From NCBI GenBank assembly GCA_907163375.1, contig CAJQUW010008964.1:896501-960500 (forward strand): a stretch of 64,000 bases of DNA, given 5' to 3'. This DNA comes from Prostheceraeus crozeri (Eukaryota > Platyhelminthes > Polycladida > Euryleptidae). Numbering within the stretch: the first letter of the stretch is position 1; every line of letters starts with the position of its first letter. This document shows positions 38,446-49,640 of the stretch, piece by piece. Position numbers and translations under genes: made by a program. The notes under the pieces were generated by a model that saw only the letters and a list, made by a program, of their open reading frames with translations, did no database searches and had not been told where the DNA came from.

Positions 38446-39217
38446 AAAGATCTATCATAATCTCTTCACCTCCAAAATTTATTTCTTGTCCTTTCTCATC
38501 AGTGATTCTAATGCCAATGTTGTTAATAGTTTTTCTTGTAATAGGAAAATATATTAATGTTTGTGGAATTACATTTAATCTATAACCAATGGGTACAGTA
38601 AAAGCTGGAAAACTGAATATTAAATTTGATAATTTACCATTTATATATCCTCCTTCAATAATGTCACAATGTACAACAATTGAATTTATTTCAGTTATTT
38701 TTGGAATCTTCTCACCTAAATGATAACCTTGACTATAGGTTTGTTTATTAAATCCTAATAGCTTTGACAATGATCTATCATGATTAAAATCAACTTGATG
38801 ATTTTCGTCTAAAGTAAGAGAAAATTTATTAACTGCCGGTTCAACTGCAAAATGTAATTGTTTCTTATCTTTAAATGATATACCTAAATGTCTCTTAATT
38901 TCATTTGATATTGTTTCAACTTCGTAAGAACCAGGAAGAAAAGTTAGTATTTTCCATGTTTTACCTTTATCAGTAGAATATCTAAATTGATCATTCACAT
39001 CTTTGATAACGTTTTGAATAGTGTTAAATGTGGAGAAACTAGTCAATGCAATTTGATAATTTTTATTTTGTTCCAAATGTAGAATGGGTTCTAAATTACA
39101 AGTGTGTGATGAAGTAGTTGTTATAATTTTTAACGTCGTACTAAATTTTGATGAACCCAAAATCTCTGTCAAATTTTCTAAATGATTATTAATTTTGTCT
39201 AAATCTGCTGAACACAT
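38429..39217 (-). CDS. Penton-like minor capsid protein (element 2)
   Basis: The 262-residue frame looks whole. Segments SLSKLLGFNKQTY, INSIVVHCDIIEGGYINGK and NNIGIRITDEKGQEI match the C-terminal domain of the element 1 penton copies (DILGFDQNIF, IDIAIYDDAGALIPF). The first part is a separate beta-rich domain. Predicted vertex protein. A-rich leader before ATG. Confidence 0.65.
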   Translation of the reverse strand: MCSADLDKINNHLENLTEILGSSKFSTTLKIITTTSSHTCNLEPILHLEQNKNYQIALTSFSTFNTIQNVIKDVNDQFRYSTDKGKTWKILTFLPGSYEVETISNEIKRHLGISFKDKKQLHFAVEPAVNKFSLTLDENHQVDFNHDRSLSKLLGFNKQTYSQGYHLGEKIPKITEINSIVVHCDIIEGGYINGKLSNLIFSFPAFTVPIGYRLNVIPQTLIYFPITRKTINNIGIRITDEKGQEINFGGEEIMIDLLVREV

Positions 39218-39291
39218 TTTTAAACTAAAAAATTAAATAAATAAATATTTTTTTTTATAAAAAATAAAGAACAACAACATATTTCAGCTAC

Positions 39292-39322
39292 GGGCGAAGC
39301 CCTGGAGGACATCAGAGATGTC
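39292..39322. repeat. Double-hairpin repeat in reverse orientation
   Basis: GGGCGAAGCCC + GACATCAGAGATGTC, the reverse complement arrangement of the unit in the polymerase region. It overlaps the end of the next gene. Confidence 0.8.
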
Positions 39323-39815
39323 CAGTTACACTTTTATAATCGTCTTCATTTAGAATCTTCTTTTCTAACAGTCTTTTCAATATAGCATGAATTTCATTGA
39401 AACTAGAATTATGTCCTTCTTTTATTGCAGATATTAAAATATTTAATCTATTTAGTAATTCTTGTGGATCATCTGGTAAAAATACAGTTGTTTCAGTTTT
39501 CTGTTTTTCAGATAAACCTTTCCCTACTTTAACTCCCGTTGATAATAAATTTTCTAATTGTTTATAACGTCTAAGAGATTTTACTGCACCAACTCTGTCT
39601 AACATAGCTTTATATTTTATGAGATCTTCTACAGCATAATTATTTAAATCTGCTCCTCTTAAAAGATTAACAAAATTTCTATCTAAATTAAAAGGAGATT
39701 TATCTGGTGAAAAAATTATACCTCGAAAAGGTTGTGGAAATATTTCTTTTTGTCCGAGATAAAATCTAGGTATTGTTTTTCCATCTATAAATGAGATAGA
39801 ATGTTCAAATTGCAT
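39312..39815 (-). CDS. Conserved element protein of unknown function (167 aa)
   Basis: ATG at 39815. A segment FYLGQKEIFPQPFRGIIF is followed by helical parts and a C-terminal region HAILKRLLEKKILNEDDY. It occupies the same neighbourhood (between penton and coiled-coil gene) as uncharacterised genes in related elements. No catalytic motif. It may function together with the coiled-coil gene upstream. Confidence 0.45.
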   Translation of the reverse strand: MQFEHSISFIDGKTIPRFYLGQKEIFPQPFRGIIFSPDKSPFNLDRNFVNLLRGADLNNYAVEDLIKYKAMLDRVGAVKSLRRYKQLENLLSTGVKVGKGLSEKQKTETTVFLPDDPQELLNRLNILISAIKEGHNSSFNEIHAILKRLLEKKILNEDDYKSVTGHL

Positions 39816-39892
39816 AGATTTTGGTAATTTCTTATTAATGTTTGATTCTAGTAATCCATAGTCATCTAATATAGTTTTGTGCTCTGGATCTG

Positions 39893-40132
39893 TTATATCA
39901 ATTTGTTTATCATTATTTGTACTTTCTTTTTCAAGAGTTTTAAATGGTTCATAGTTTTCTCAAAATCAGTTTTTACTTGCTCGGTTTGCTGCATTTTTTC
40001 AAACATATCAGATTGAATACCAGCTTTTATCATTCTATGTTGAAGATGATTTTCTTTCATAATATTTCTTTGTTTTATTAACTCTTCTAATTGTTTTATT
40101 CTTTTAAAATTATCAGCTTTAATTTTATCCAT
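39893..40132 (-). CDS. Small coiled-coil protein (80 aa)
   Basis: The ATG at 40132 is chosen because it follows the A-rich leader (TTTTAAAAATGG) typical of this element's genes. The product is almost wholly helical and charged (RIKQLEELIKQRNIMKEN, HLKLLKKKVQIMINKL). It may correspond to the coiled N-terminal part of the 172-aa protein of element 1. Confidence 0.45.
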   Translation of the reverse strand: MDKIKADNFKRIKQLEELIKQRNIMKENHLQHRMIKAGIQSDMFEKMQQTEQVKTDFEKTMNHLKLLKKKVQIMINKLI

Positions 40133-40385
40133 TTTTAAAATATAATATTTGAATTTTGTGGTAACATTGGAATACAGCAAAAACATTTTACTGAACAAAT
40201 TATTTTTTTATTGCTTTGTTGTTTGACATCTTTTCGCTTTAAGTTTTGTTTAATAAAGTTTTGCTTAAATTTTCGCTTAAAGTTTTTAGCTCTTCTAAAA
40301 AAATGTTGTCATTTTCTTCATTAGAAATTTAGCCATCACTAGAAATTTTGCCCTCCTGTTTATTCTTATCATCAACTTTTTCGGA

Positions 40386-40934
40386 CTATAAATGAAATGG
40401 CGTTTTATTTACTTTATTAGCTATTTGATCAAATTTTTCAATCTCATCTAACGTAATAACATTATCATCACATACTCTTTGAAAGTAGTAATGTAGTTTA
40501 TCATAGACTTCTTTAATATGTAAATGCTTAGTTTTTAATGATTTTCGTTTCTTAGTTATTAAAGATTTATCTAACATTGTAACAAGTGAAGTTGCAAAAA
40601 CGCCCGTACCTGTTAAAGCTGTAGCAACTACTGGAATTACTAAAACACCAGAAGATATAACAATTGTTAAAGCACCTAAACTTATTGTTAAGAATATGCC
40701 AATTCCTTGTGTTACATTCTTAACTTTAGTCCATCTCTTTCTTAATTTTTTATAATGCTCTAATCTTAATAATAATTGAGATTCCTTATCTTTCATATAG
40801 CGTACTCTATCTTTGTGTTTTTCAATGTTCATTTTTTCAATGTTAATCTTTTCAATGTCCATTAAAGTAGAACTACGTTCATATGATAACGAAGGATATA
40901 TTCTTGCGGTTTCTTCCATTTTTGTTTCTTCCAT
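40386..40934 (-). CDS. Membrane protein with central hydrophobic hairpin (182 aa)
   Basis: Charged helix to about residue 65, two adjoining hydrophobic segments (GIGIFLTISLGALTIVI and GVLVIPVVATALTGTGVFA), then a basic helical tail (RKSLKTKHLHIKEVYDKL) and NVITLDEIEKFDQI. This layout matches a widespread unnamed protein of animal Polinton-like elements. A membrane or entry-related role is likely but unproven. Fragments of this gene are duplicated beside both terminal repeats (25222-25302 and 43706-43746). Confidence 0.6.
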   Translation of the reverse strand: MEETKMEETARIYPSLSYERSSTLMDIEKINIEKMNIEKHKDRVRYMKDKESQLLLRLEHYKKLRKRWTKVKNVTQGIGIFLTISLGALTIVISSGVLVIPVVATALTGTGVFATSLVTMLDKSLITKKRKSLKTKHLHIKEVYDKLHYYFQRVCDDNVITLDEIEKFDQIANKVNKTPFHL

Positions 40935-41110
40935 TTTTTAAAGAAATATTTTGAATAAATATTTTGAAAACAATCTTCTGAAATGCTATTTAAATCGAAA
41001 TACGTAGTTGTTTGTTTGTCGTATATTTCTAAGAACTCAGTCATGTTATTAACCTGAGGTAATATATCACCTATATTACTCAGTATAACTGTCGGATTTT
41101 CATCATTCAT
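40862..41110 (-). pseudogene. Duplicate of the protease N-terminal segment
   Basis: NNMTEFLEIYDKQTTTYFDL parallels NNINEFLKLYGTQTTTNFDL at the start of the protease at 25378, which lies at the other end of the element in inverted orientation. It runs into the upstream region of the 182-aa gene and is a fragment rather than a separate gene. Confidence 0.55.
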
Positions 41111-41189
41111 TTTAAATGAAATAAATTCCAATAACTGTAATAATGTCTACTTCTTGTACAGGAAAATGAAAACAACGGCAGTGTATTTT

Positions 41190-42760
41190 GCATCAAATAT
41201 AATAATACAACAATCAATCTTATCATACAATTGTACAATGTCAGTCTTCTACCATGAGACTGGAGAACAAAAGGAAATTTAATTACATTTCAAAATAATC
41301 CAAAATGCAATACTACTAAGTTCCATGAATCATTCTTAAATATCAAATATAATAATACAACAATACAATTGTACAATGTCAGTCTTCTACCATGAGACTG
41401 GAGAACAAAAGGAAATTTAATTACATTTCAAAATAATCCAAAATGCAATACTACTAAGTTCCATGAATCATTCTTAAATATCAAACATTATGTTACATAC
41501 TGAAATATAGATCTATACAATAGCAGTCTTCTACCATGAGACTGGAGAACAAAAGGAAATTTAATTACATTTCAAAATAATCCAAAATGCAATACTACTA
41601 AGTTCCATGAATCATTCTTAAATATCAAATATAATAATACAACAATCAATCTTATCATACAATTGTACAATGTCAGTCTTCTACCATGAGACTGGAGAAC
41701 AAAAGGAAATTTAATTACATTTCAAAATAATCCAAAATGCAATACTACTAAGTTCCATGAATCATTCTTAAATATCAAATATAATAATACAACAATCAAT
41801 CTTATCATACAATTGTACAATGTCAGTCTTCTACCATGAGACTGGAGAACAAAAGGAAATTTAATTACATTTCAAAATAATCCAAAATGCAATACTACTA
41901 AGTTCCATGAATCATTCTTAAATATCAAACATTATGTTACATACTGAAATATAGATCTATACAATAGCAGTCTTCTACCATGAGACTGGAGAACAAAAGG
42001 AAATTTAATTACATTTCAAAATAATCCAAAATGCAATACTACTAAGTTCCATGAATCATTCTTAAATATCAAATATAATAATACAACAATCAATCTTATC
42101 ATACAATTGTACAATGTCAGTCTTCTACCATGAGACTGGAGAACAAAAGGAAATTTAATTACATTTCAAAATAATCCAAAATGCAATACTACTAAGTTCC
42201 ATGAATCATTCTTAAATATCAAACATTATGTTACATACTGAAATATAGATCTATACAATAGCAGTCTTCTACCATGAGACTGGAGAACAAAAGGAAATTT
42301 AATTACATTTCAAAATAATCCAAAATGCAATACTACTAAGTTCCATGAATCATTCTTAAATATCAAATAATCTTATCATACAATTGTACAATGTCAGTCT
42401 TCTACCATGAGACTGGAGAACAAAAGGAAATTTAATTACATTTCAAAATAATCCAAAATGCAATACTACTAAGTTCCATGAATCATTCTTAAATATCAAA
42501 TATAATAATACAACAATCAATCTTATCATACAATTGTACAATGTCAGTCTTCTACCATGAGACTGGAGAACAAAAGGAAATTTAATTACATTTCAAAATA
42601 ATCCAAAATGCAATACTACTAAGTTCCATGAATCATTCTTAAATATCAAACATTATGTTACATACTGAAATATAGATCTATACAATAGCAGTCTTCTACC
42701 ATGAGACTGGAGAACAAAAGGAAATTTAATTACATTTCAAAATAATCCAAAATGTGTTAC
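41190..42760. repeat. Higher-order satellite, 11 units of about 135-150 bp
   Basis: Eleven copies of a core starting CAGTCTTCTACCATGAGACT. The core can fold as CAGTCT/AGACTG and is followed by GGAGAACAAAAGGAAATTTA and TTCCATGAATCATTC. Two spacer types alternate irregularly: one with TAATAATACAACAATCAATC, one with ATTATGTTACATACTGAAAT. Core sequences are almost identical, so the array has been homogenised. It lies between the left gene set and the right terminal repeat. Confidence 0.9.
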
Positions 42761-42850
42761 TACTTATAAATAAGTCTTCATAAATATGTATACATCAAAT
42801 ATGCATGTACATTGCACATATCTTAAAAAGTGAAACAACACAGTTAATGT

Positions 42851-43457
42851 TCATTCATCTTGGGAACCAAACCTCATTTCTTCTATAGTTGTCGGTTGAT
42901 TCAATTTTTCTATATAAATTTTGATTTCTTTAAAATGTTTTCTAACAAAACTAATGGGCATTGATGAATTTAAAAATAATACGTGTGGTAGAATTAGATC
43001 TGATAAGTTCATCAAGAAATAACAATAACTTACGTTATAGGAAATTCTAAATAGTTCCAAGTTTGCCACAAATCTGTTTTTTTTTATTGTCACTCAATTC
43101 CAGAATTCTTTTAAATCCATAACCTTGATAAGCAGCGCTTCTCAGCAACGACCCATGGTGCACTTTATCACTTGCAATCAGTTTTGAAATCATAGTAGCA
43201 CTATCTTCGATGGTAATGAAATGTTCTTTTGTAACATTGAACTGAGGAATTGTAGTAGTGTTAAGATACTGTTCTATTTTTACTGTAATATCCTCCACTT
43301 GTTTTTGAGAGTCCAATTTGTTCTTCTTTCTCGATTGAATTTCTAACTTCCACTCTTCAAAGTATTTATTCGCAGTTTCCTTGTGCTCTTCTTTAATTAA
43401 GTTTAGTAAAATCGGCATGTAAAACGAAAAAGCTTCTGCGGCAGTACGTTTTGGCAT
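42851..43457 (-). other. Unrecognised open region near the right end of element 2
   Basis: ATG at 43457 in a good context (GCAAAATGCC) opens a frame encoding KRTAAEAFSFYMPILLNLIK and a Lys/Glu-rich middle. A shorter open stretch follows (IYIEKLNQPTTIEEMRF). A GTAAGT donor-like site lies near 43034. No family is recognised. It may be a captured gene or a non-autonomous insertion, since neither related elements nor element 1 have it. Confidence 0.35.
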
Positions 43458-43705
43458 TTTGCAATAAGGAAAGAAAACAGTCACTAGTTATGATTAATGG
43501 AATTGTAAATGAAGTCTTACTTCCTACATGCTGCAATTATATGCCACGTCTTTACAAATGAATAAGTGGGTGTAGCAGCTGTTTGTTCTTTCATACATTG
43601 TTTCCTTTCAAATGTTTGAGTTGGAGGACACAGCTCCTTACACTGAAATGCATTTTATTCATAAATGCGGGAAGCAGATGTTCTCTACCCTTGAATGACA
43701 ATTGT

Positions 43706-43746
43706 AAAAGTACCTAAACTTATTGTTAAGAATATGTCAATTCCTT
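43706..43746. repeat. Fragment of the 182-aa gene beside the right terminal repeat
   Basis: The bases around CCTAAACTTATTGTTAAGAA repeat those at about 40675-40706 in the same orientation, differing at a few positions. Confidence 0.65.
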
Positions 43747-43760
43747 CAAATATTTTTAGA

Positions 43761-44237
43761 CACATGATATATTTTAAAAACCTGAAAGATGGATAAAATT
43801 CATGAATTTGAAATTCTCAACTTTTATGATTTTTGGTGTCCGGTTTTAGATGACCTTGAACGGTCATGATTTAAGCAATGAAAATCTAACCGAAGGTTCT
43901 AGGGCTTCGCCCGATTGTAATTCTCAAATTTGAGATTTTGAAAAATTTGAAAATTGGGTATTTTTAAAAACGCCCAAATCGGAGCGAAGCTCCTCTGGCT
44001 TTAGCCGATTTGTGAATTTAGGTCTTCATAACCTGAAAAAGGGTTCAAATTCATGAATTTATGTCGTTTTTAAAAATGTCATTTTTTGAAAAAATGGTAC
44101 TTTTTGAATGGACTAAATTCATGAATTTAGGTCTTAAAAACCTGAAAAAGGGTTCAAATTCATGAATTTATGTCGTTTTTAAAGATACTATTTTTTTGAA
44201 TTTTATGGTGTCCTGGAACGGTCTTTTGCCCATTACT
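43761..44237. repeat. Right terminal inverted repeat of element 2
   Basis: Inverted match to 24748-25215. It carries the same two double-hairpin units (43888-43912 and 43981-44006) and ends GGTGTCCTGGAACGGTC then CCCATTACT. The inner copy of the terminal motif here carries a short extra segment. Confidence 0.85.
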
Positions 44238-44871
44238 TATATAATTGTTTTCCTTCCTTTATTGTAAGCCGTCATGCGTTTGTCATATCGGAATAAAACT
44301 TTTTATTATTATTATTATAATATATTCTATAATATATATAATATATATAATATATATAATATATATTCTGCGCAGATGTCAGAATTGCATTATTCCATTG
44401 ACATTCGAAATTTGCAATTTGTATCAGGGTACTTTTCTACATGCTGACTAGGTAACCAAATTGGTACCTTTCCTATCAAAGTAGCTGTGCTGTCCTGCGG
44501 GAAATTAAAAGCCATGCAGCCTCGCTTTCATATATCTATTATACAATCTAATGATTCAATGCCTCCGGCTTTCACGAGGTTGAAATGATATTTCAATGCG
44601 CCTTGCTCTTGGCACCACCATGAAAAATGGCTTGCCGGTTGCTATTATTATACAATTCATTGTTGTAGAATTAAAAAAACCCGATTTCGAGGGAAGTAGA
44701 TATAACTCAGTAAATAATCTCTAGTCCATGATCTCATTTAAGGCATACACGTTTTGATCTGCATCATTCATACTTCTACATAGAAAATTTGAGAAAATGA
44801 TCGAGAAAGGAAGGATTCAATGCAGAAACTAGCGATGTGGCAAAAGGTGCTCTTCAAGAGATGCTAAGGCT
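44238..44871. other. Host flank, no gene
   Basis: Contains a TAT/ATA-rich microsatellite at about 44305-44365. No coding signal, and no continuation of the mariner element that lies left of element 2. Confidence 0.5.
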
Positions 44872-45465
44872 GCTGTCACAAAGGAAAAAGCGTCTTCCAT
44901 CTTCCATTTGGGATTTCCCCTTAATTGCATGTAGAAAAGAACACAACCTATCACACAGAAAAAGTCATCAGCCATAAGTCATCTTCCATCTTTCATCGTC
45001 TGTCACGCTGTCACACAGGAAAAATCATAGGGCGTCGTCCATCGGACATAAGACATGAAATTATGCGGCTGATGAAGTTCATTTCTGTAAGCCGTCAGGT
45101 GTCAGCCGCGAGACTGCTCTAAAAATAGAACAACGTGAACTGACGTCTGAGGGAAGAATTATGAAGCTGTCATTTGCGAAGAGAGGCAATCAGGAAACAA
45201 CCATTGTTCACATTGTCGAACGAGGACGAGGATCAAGACAGTAGTCATAGTTGCGGTATAGTGAAAAACAGCGCTGAGTGAATCGGAAATGGATTTCCCC
45301 AGTGTGACTGCGGCAGGTGGAAGAGGGAAGATGGACGATGGAAGGCGGAAGACGACAGATGAAAATCTCCTCATCACGCCTTATGGAAGATGTCTTTTGA
45401 AGAATGTGCAAAGAGGCGAGTGACATGGAAGATGGAAGACACCTTTTCCTGTGTGACAGCGGCCT
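44872..45465. repeat. Foldback-like repeat with TTCCATC motifs
   Basis: Inverted ends: CTGTCACAAAGGAAAAAGCG with TCTTCCATCTTCCAT on the left and ATGGAAGATGGAAGACACC with TTTTCCTGTGTGACAG on the right. Inside are further TTCCATC/GATGGAA copies in both orientations. Probably a non-autonomous DNA element; no frame of note. Confidence 0.55.
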
Positions 45466-48400
45466 GACTGTATTCATTAATGACTTCTTTTGTATCTTGA
45501 CGCTAAATCGACATCGGCTGCAGAGATCCGATTTCACAATTGGGTTCATGCCTGATGCATGGAACCTACCTGAAACCGCTCTTCGAAAATTGGCTGTTAT
45601 GAGATACATGTAAGAAAGGGAGCAACCAGGATGCACACAGCGATCATTTCAGCGAAGCTGACAGATTTCTCAACCAATGTTTGAATGGTTGACACAAGAC
45701 TGCAGTCAATTAAACGGTTGTATCAGGCTACGAATCCAAAAGAATTCCTTCACAACAGCTTGCCATTTGCTGAAGCAACATTGCGAGAGAATCGAATGTC
45801 TACTTTTACGGGGTGGTTTGGAACAATGGGAGACATTAGGAGGAACCACCGTCGCAGTCTTTGATAAAGGGACCTACTGCTCCCTGAATCTTCGTCAACT
45901 TCAGGCAAAAAAGTGCTGGAATATGAAAGTACTTACTACAACTTATGCTGCAGCACCTCACAGAATGGCTACGAAAAGGAGTGGTATTCTATTATAATCA
46001 AATGAGCTCCAATAGTAGTCGCCTTAGAATGGGAAGCGACTGCAAGCCTATAAGCAATCGTCTGATAACTGCGGCGTCTACAGAACACTTTTTGATACCA
46101 GACCTGCGGCAGTGAGGTTTATGACAATGAGTGTCGGTGGCAGCAAGTATTTATCAGTGACTTGCAAAGTGAAGGACTTAGTGAAAAAGTTTTTTGGAAT
46201 ACGTCTTCCAGTTCCTGAGTTATGTGCATTTAAGTCCGATTTTCGTGCACCAAATTAGCTAGCATGCAAAATTAGTACATGTTTGCATCAATTCGACCTA
46301 CGACATTTTTCTTTTGTCACTTTAAAGTTGATGAGAAGCTATGCTTGGGAAGATATAAACACGATCTTATGAAATCTCTGAATTCTCATCAAATGATATA
46401 TCTTATCATTTGAAGCGATGATAGTACACTTTTAAATGTATTTGCAAGCAGAATTACTTAGAGTAAACATTTGTTGGATGATTTGTAAACTATAACAGGC
46501 TTCGCTTTGTTATCGATTGACAAGACTTACAATCATGGTTTTAAAAGATATTTCCCCCAAATCATGAAGTCAGAAATAGATTAGCTTATTTGATTATGCA
46601 AACTAGTTGGCCGAAGAGTTGGCCTTGATAACATATTCCCAACTTTAATAGGTGTAATTCGCTGGTGCTCAGTTGTAGTTGATGGTATGCTGCATCTTTA
46701 AAATGTTGTAAGGTTTCTGATATCAATTGATTGGCGAATACATTATCAAACAAATGTAAACACAATGCCAAGACCGGGTTTTCAAACATTGCTTTACAGC
46801 TTTAATTTGCACATCCTTGTGAAACATTATTTTTGAGCATGTTCTTTTAAATTGAGCTTTATGGTTCTAAGCCGTGTGTAATGGCTTCGGAATCATGCTC
46901 TTCATTGAGGTTCCTGTGACTGATGAGTTGGCCAATGATATGCTAGTCAACAGTCGCTTTTTAAACACCAAAAGCACAGATTCAGTGCAAGTGAACCAGC
47001 ATGTCTATCCATCGATATCTGGAGAGATAGAAACGAAGGCTTAGAATCTCATCATGAAATACAGTCGATGACGACATGTAGTAGTAGTAGTAGGCTACAT
47101 AATCAATCGACATAGTCAGCTTAGCATAATGCCGCAATTGTTGATGTTCTATTCGACGCATCAAAGCAGCCTTTGCGGTTGTTGATTATGAAAAAGATGG
47201 AAAACAGTTCGGAAAAATTCAATAATCAAAAAAAATCATCATTGAAAAGCATGGGATTTTTTAACTCGTGTAACTTATCAATTGGTGTTAATTGCCTTAG
47301 AAGATGTTCCGCAAGACATGTTGGTTGTTTGTCGACTTGTTGATTGTGAAACACACATTTGTTTAATGATAATTTACATGATAATTGAGAAAACAGTTGT
47401 GTGCACGTGTTTGTTTTAAAGCATGTTGAAAACACGCTTGCAAGCAAATATTTGAGAAGTGGCTATCAGCATTCCTATTATATCTTTAATCAATGCATGA
47501 TCTTGTTTCGAACAGCACGATATTCGAATTCCTTGTGGATGTAACAAATCGAAAATAATTCACGCAAAAAAACATGAATGCGTAATGGTATTAATTTGGT
47601 CTCAAATCATGAGATATGGAAAGTCATTTGCCTAAAGATGGGATTCTTTCATCAGTGAAAGCTGTCTATTGGCGCTCCTGCATTATTTGACTTGCCGTAT
47701 TTCCTGCTTTTTCTAAAATTGACCCTCTAAGATTTTAGTTTTCAGAATTTTCCTACAATATTTCCATAAAAGAAAAGGCGGGATGTCCTACGTTTTAATT
47801 TTCTAAATATTCATGGTCGGAATTTAGTGATGACCTTTCGTCGACACAGAAAAATTCTATCGTAAAACAAAATAACATAAAGTCATAGCCTACTATATAC
47901 TATAGGCTTCTTCAGGTCTTAAAACTGCAGTAATATATGCATGTATAGTAGCCTACACGCATATTCACTGAACACTTTATCACCAGAGGATGTCTATGGC
48001 AAAATATTATGATTGGCACTGCATTATTTTTGTTTTTTATGTTAGGTCGAGGAAAACTTTCTTTTATTGTCCTGTGTTACTTATTATTTTAGACATTTGC
48101 GATTTCCATTTTGACATTTTTTAACTTTTTGTATTTCTGATGTTTGTTCAAATTGTGAGCTGCAATTTTATGATTAAATGCTGATGCAATTCATGTGTCT
48201 GCATCTTTGTCAAGTGGTCCATTTGCTAGAAAATGCGGAAAGACATCATGAGTTATTCACTTGAAGAGTTTAGCTATAAAAGTTTCAACATATTGAATCC
48301 TGATCGTGTCTAATACTGTCCACTCCCAACAGAACGTCTCTTGCTAAATATAACTCATTTCTCATATGCCTGAAAAACCTGTCATTCGACAATTTTCTAA

Positions 48401-48949
48401 TATTTATGTGTATTGGTGTTATAGTGCTGTCTCAATTTTCGGAAGCCGGTAAGAAATGCTTTGAATTGAAGGTCATCTTCAGTTTAGCAACATTCATATC
48501 CCTGGTGTGGATTTGTTTTGATATAAAAGGGGTGCAGATTTTTACGCCTGTTTGAGGCACTTTCAGAAAAAGTTAATGTTTTCTGTTGGCGAAATATCCT
48601 AATCTATTATTTGCAATTTTTCTGTAAGTGCTCAATCTGAACACTGTATGATGCTTTCCTCATGAGCAACTAATTCGGAAGTTTTTAGGTCTCCTTCGTA
48701 ATATAGATAAGTACACTAATCCCAAATATGTGTGTCACCGTTTAATGTAACCAAATGTATACATATCAAAACCTCTTACCATACTGTGATAAATGTTTCT
48801 AAGATTGCGCAAGCTAAGAAAAGTAATTAAGCTGATGATAAACAGTGATTTTTTCAACATGATTATGATGTGTTAGTAACGAGACCACCTGATGAATTCA
48901 TTACAGTTCTTATTCTTCGAAGTTTAAATATTTGAATGTATTTTTATTA
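45466..48949. other. Gene-free host DNA
   Basis: Only short chance frames without motifs (for example 45677-45997). A short palindrome GCCTACTATATACTATAGGC sits near 47888-47908. No tRNA or rRNA recognised. Confidence 0.45.
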
Positions 48950-49640
48950 AGTTATCAATTTCGCTCTGAGGAATGGTCATCCATCTCTTCGACCACGATG
49001 GATTGTAAGTCATTCAAACAGCTAATACCACTGCTTTTCGATACTTTCTCTTCGCCAGATACCATCACACCTGTTCGGTAAGCGCAAGATCTGGTGATCT
49101 TGATACCCGCTCCATCCTTCGAGTGGTCTAACATGATTCAACTGATCAGCCAAACATGATTTGTGCTTAATGAAAGATGGAAACCGACAGTCTGCAAACG
49201 ATGTATTAAGAAACTAGTCTAAATATTAGCGTGCGCATTCTCGCTTTTCGAATTCCACGAAAGATTTCAGAATTTGCAACTCATTACAATCAAGTGTCAT
49301 ATCGATCATGGAGCATCAATTGAACTAACCTTCTAGTCTTTGTATGCCTCATCTGGAGTTCTCAGTTTTCATTCGCTCATCCGTTCTGATGGACTTGCAT
49401 CCACCTGTCATTCCTTAATCTTCAAAATTTGCTCTCGTTCGCAAATATCACATTCCTCCAAATTTCTCTCCGCATTTTCTCAGCCAATATTTCACTCATT
49501 CTCCTTTGTTCTCGTAGCAAGCGGTCTCCGTTTTCTTATACCGTCCTTGCGCAGACCGCTGCAGACCGTTTATAGGACAATCACTCATTCCACATCTTTA
49601 GTAACTCTGCTGTGGATGAAAATCTATTATTCAGGACATA
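48950..49640 (-). pseudogene. Decayed Tc1-like transposase
   Basis: On the minus strand, near 49460-49400, fragments read REIWRNVIFANESKF and RNDRWMQVHQNG, the first-Asp strand of Tc1 DDE domains. Towards 48970 a region reads as SPDL- and WMTIPQSE-like strings, resembling the distal transposase. Many stops and shifts; no terminal repeats located. Confidence 0.45.

Larger units (their letters stand above)
24748..44237. mobile_element. Element 2: A+T-rich Polinton/adintovirus-like element with long terminal inverted repeats
   Basis: Bounded by inverted repeats of about 470 bp (24748-25215 and 43761-44237), both ending AGTA/TACT at the outer edge. Contents are protease, phospholipase A2-integrase fusion, pX/pVI-like proteins, major capsid, fibre-like protein, possible clamp, zinc-finger protein, polymerase B, ATPase, penton and a membrane protein. 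It is far richer in A+T than element 1 and the flanks, and differs from element 1 in gene order and families, so it is a separate lineage. About four genes are broken, and the terminal repeats have diverged by substitutions and small indels, so it is not recent. The 6-bp flanks (CACGGC and TATATA) do not match. Confidence 0.85.

Noticed and set aside
41190-42760. Regular repeats with spacers, as in a CRISPR array
   Set aside because: Repeats are over 100 bp, spacers are only two recurrent types, and the context is eukaryotic; it is a satellite.
44305-44365. Hairpin-forming TA run as an origin or regulatory site
   Set aside because: Plain TA/TAT microsatellite; nothing else supports a function.
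45677-45997. 106-codon plus frame
   Set aside because: No motif, no signals; length is compatible with chance.
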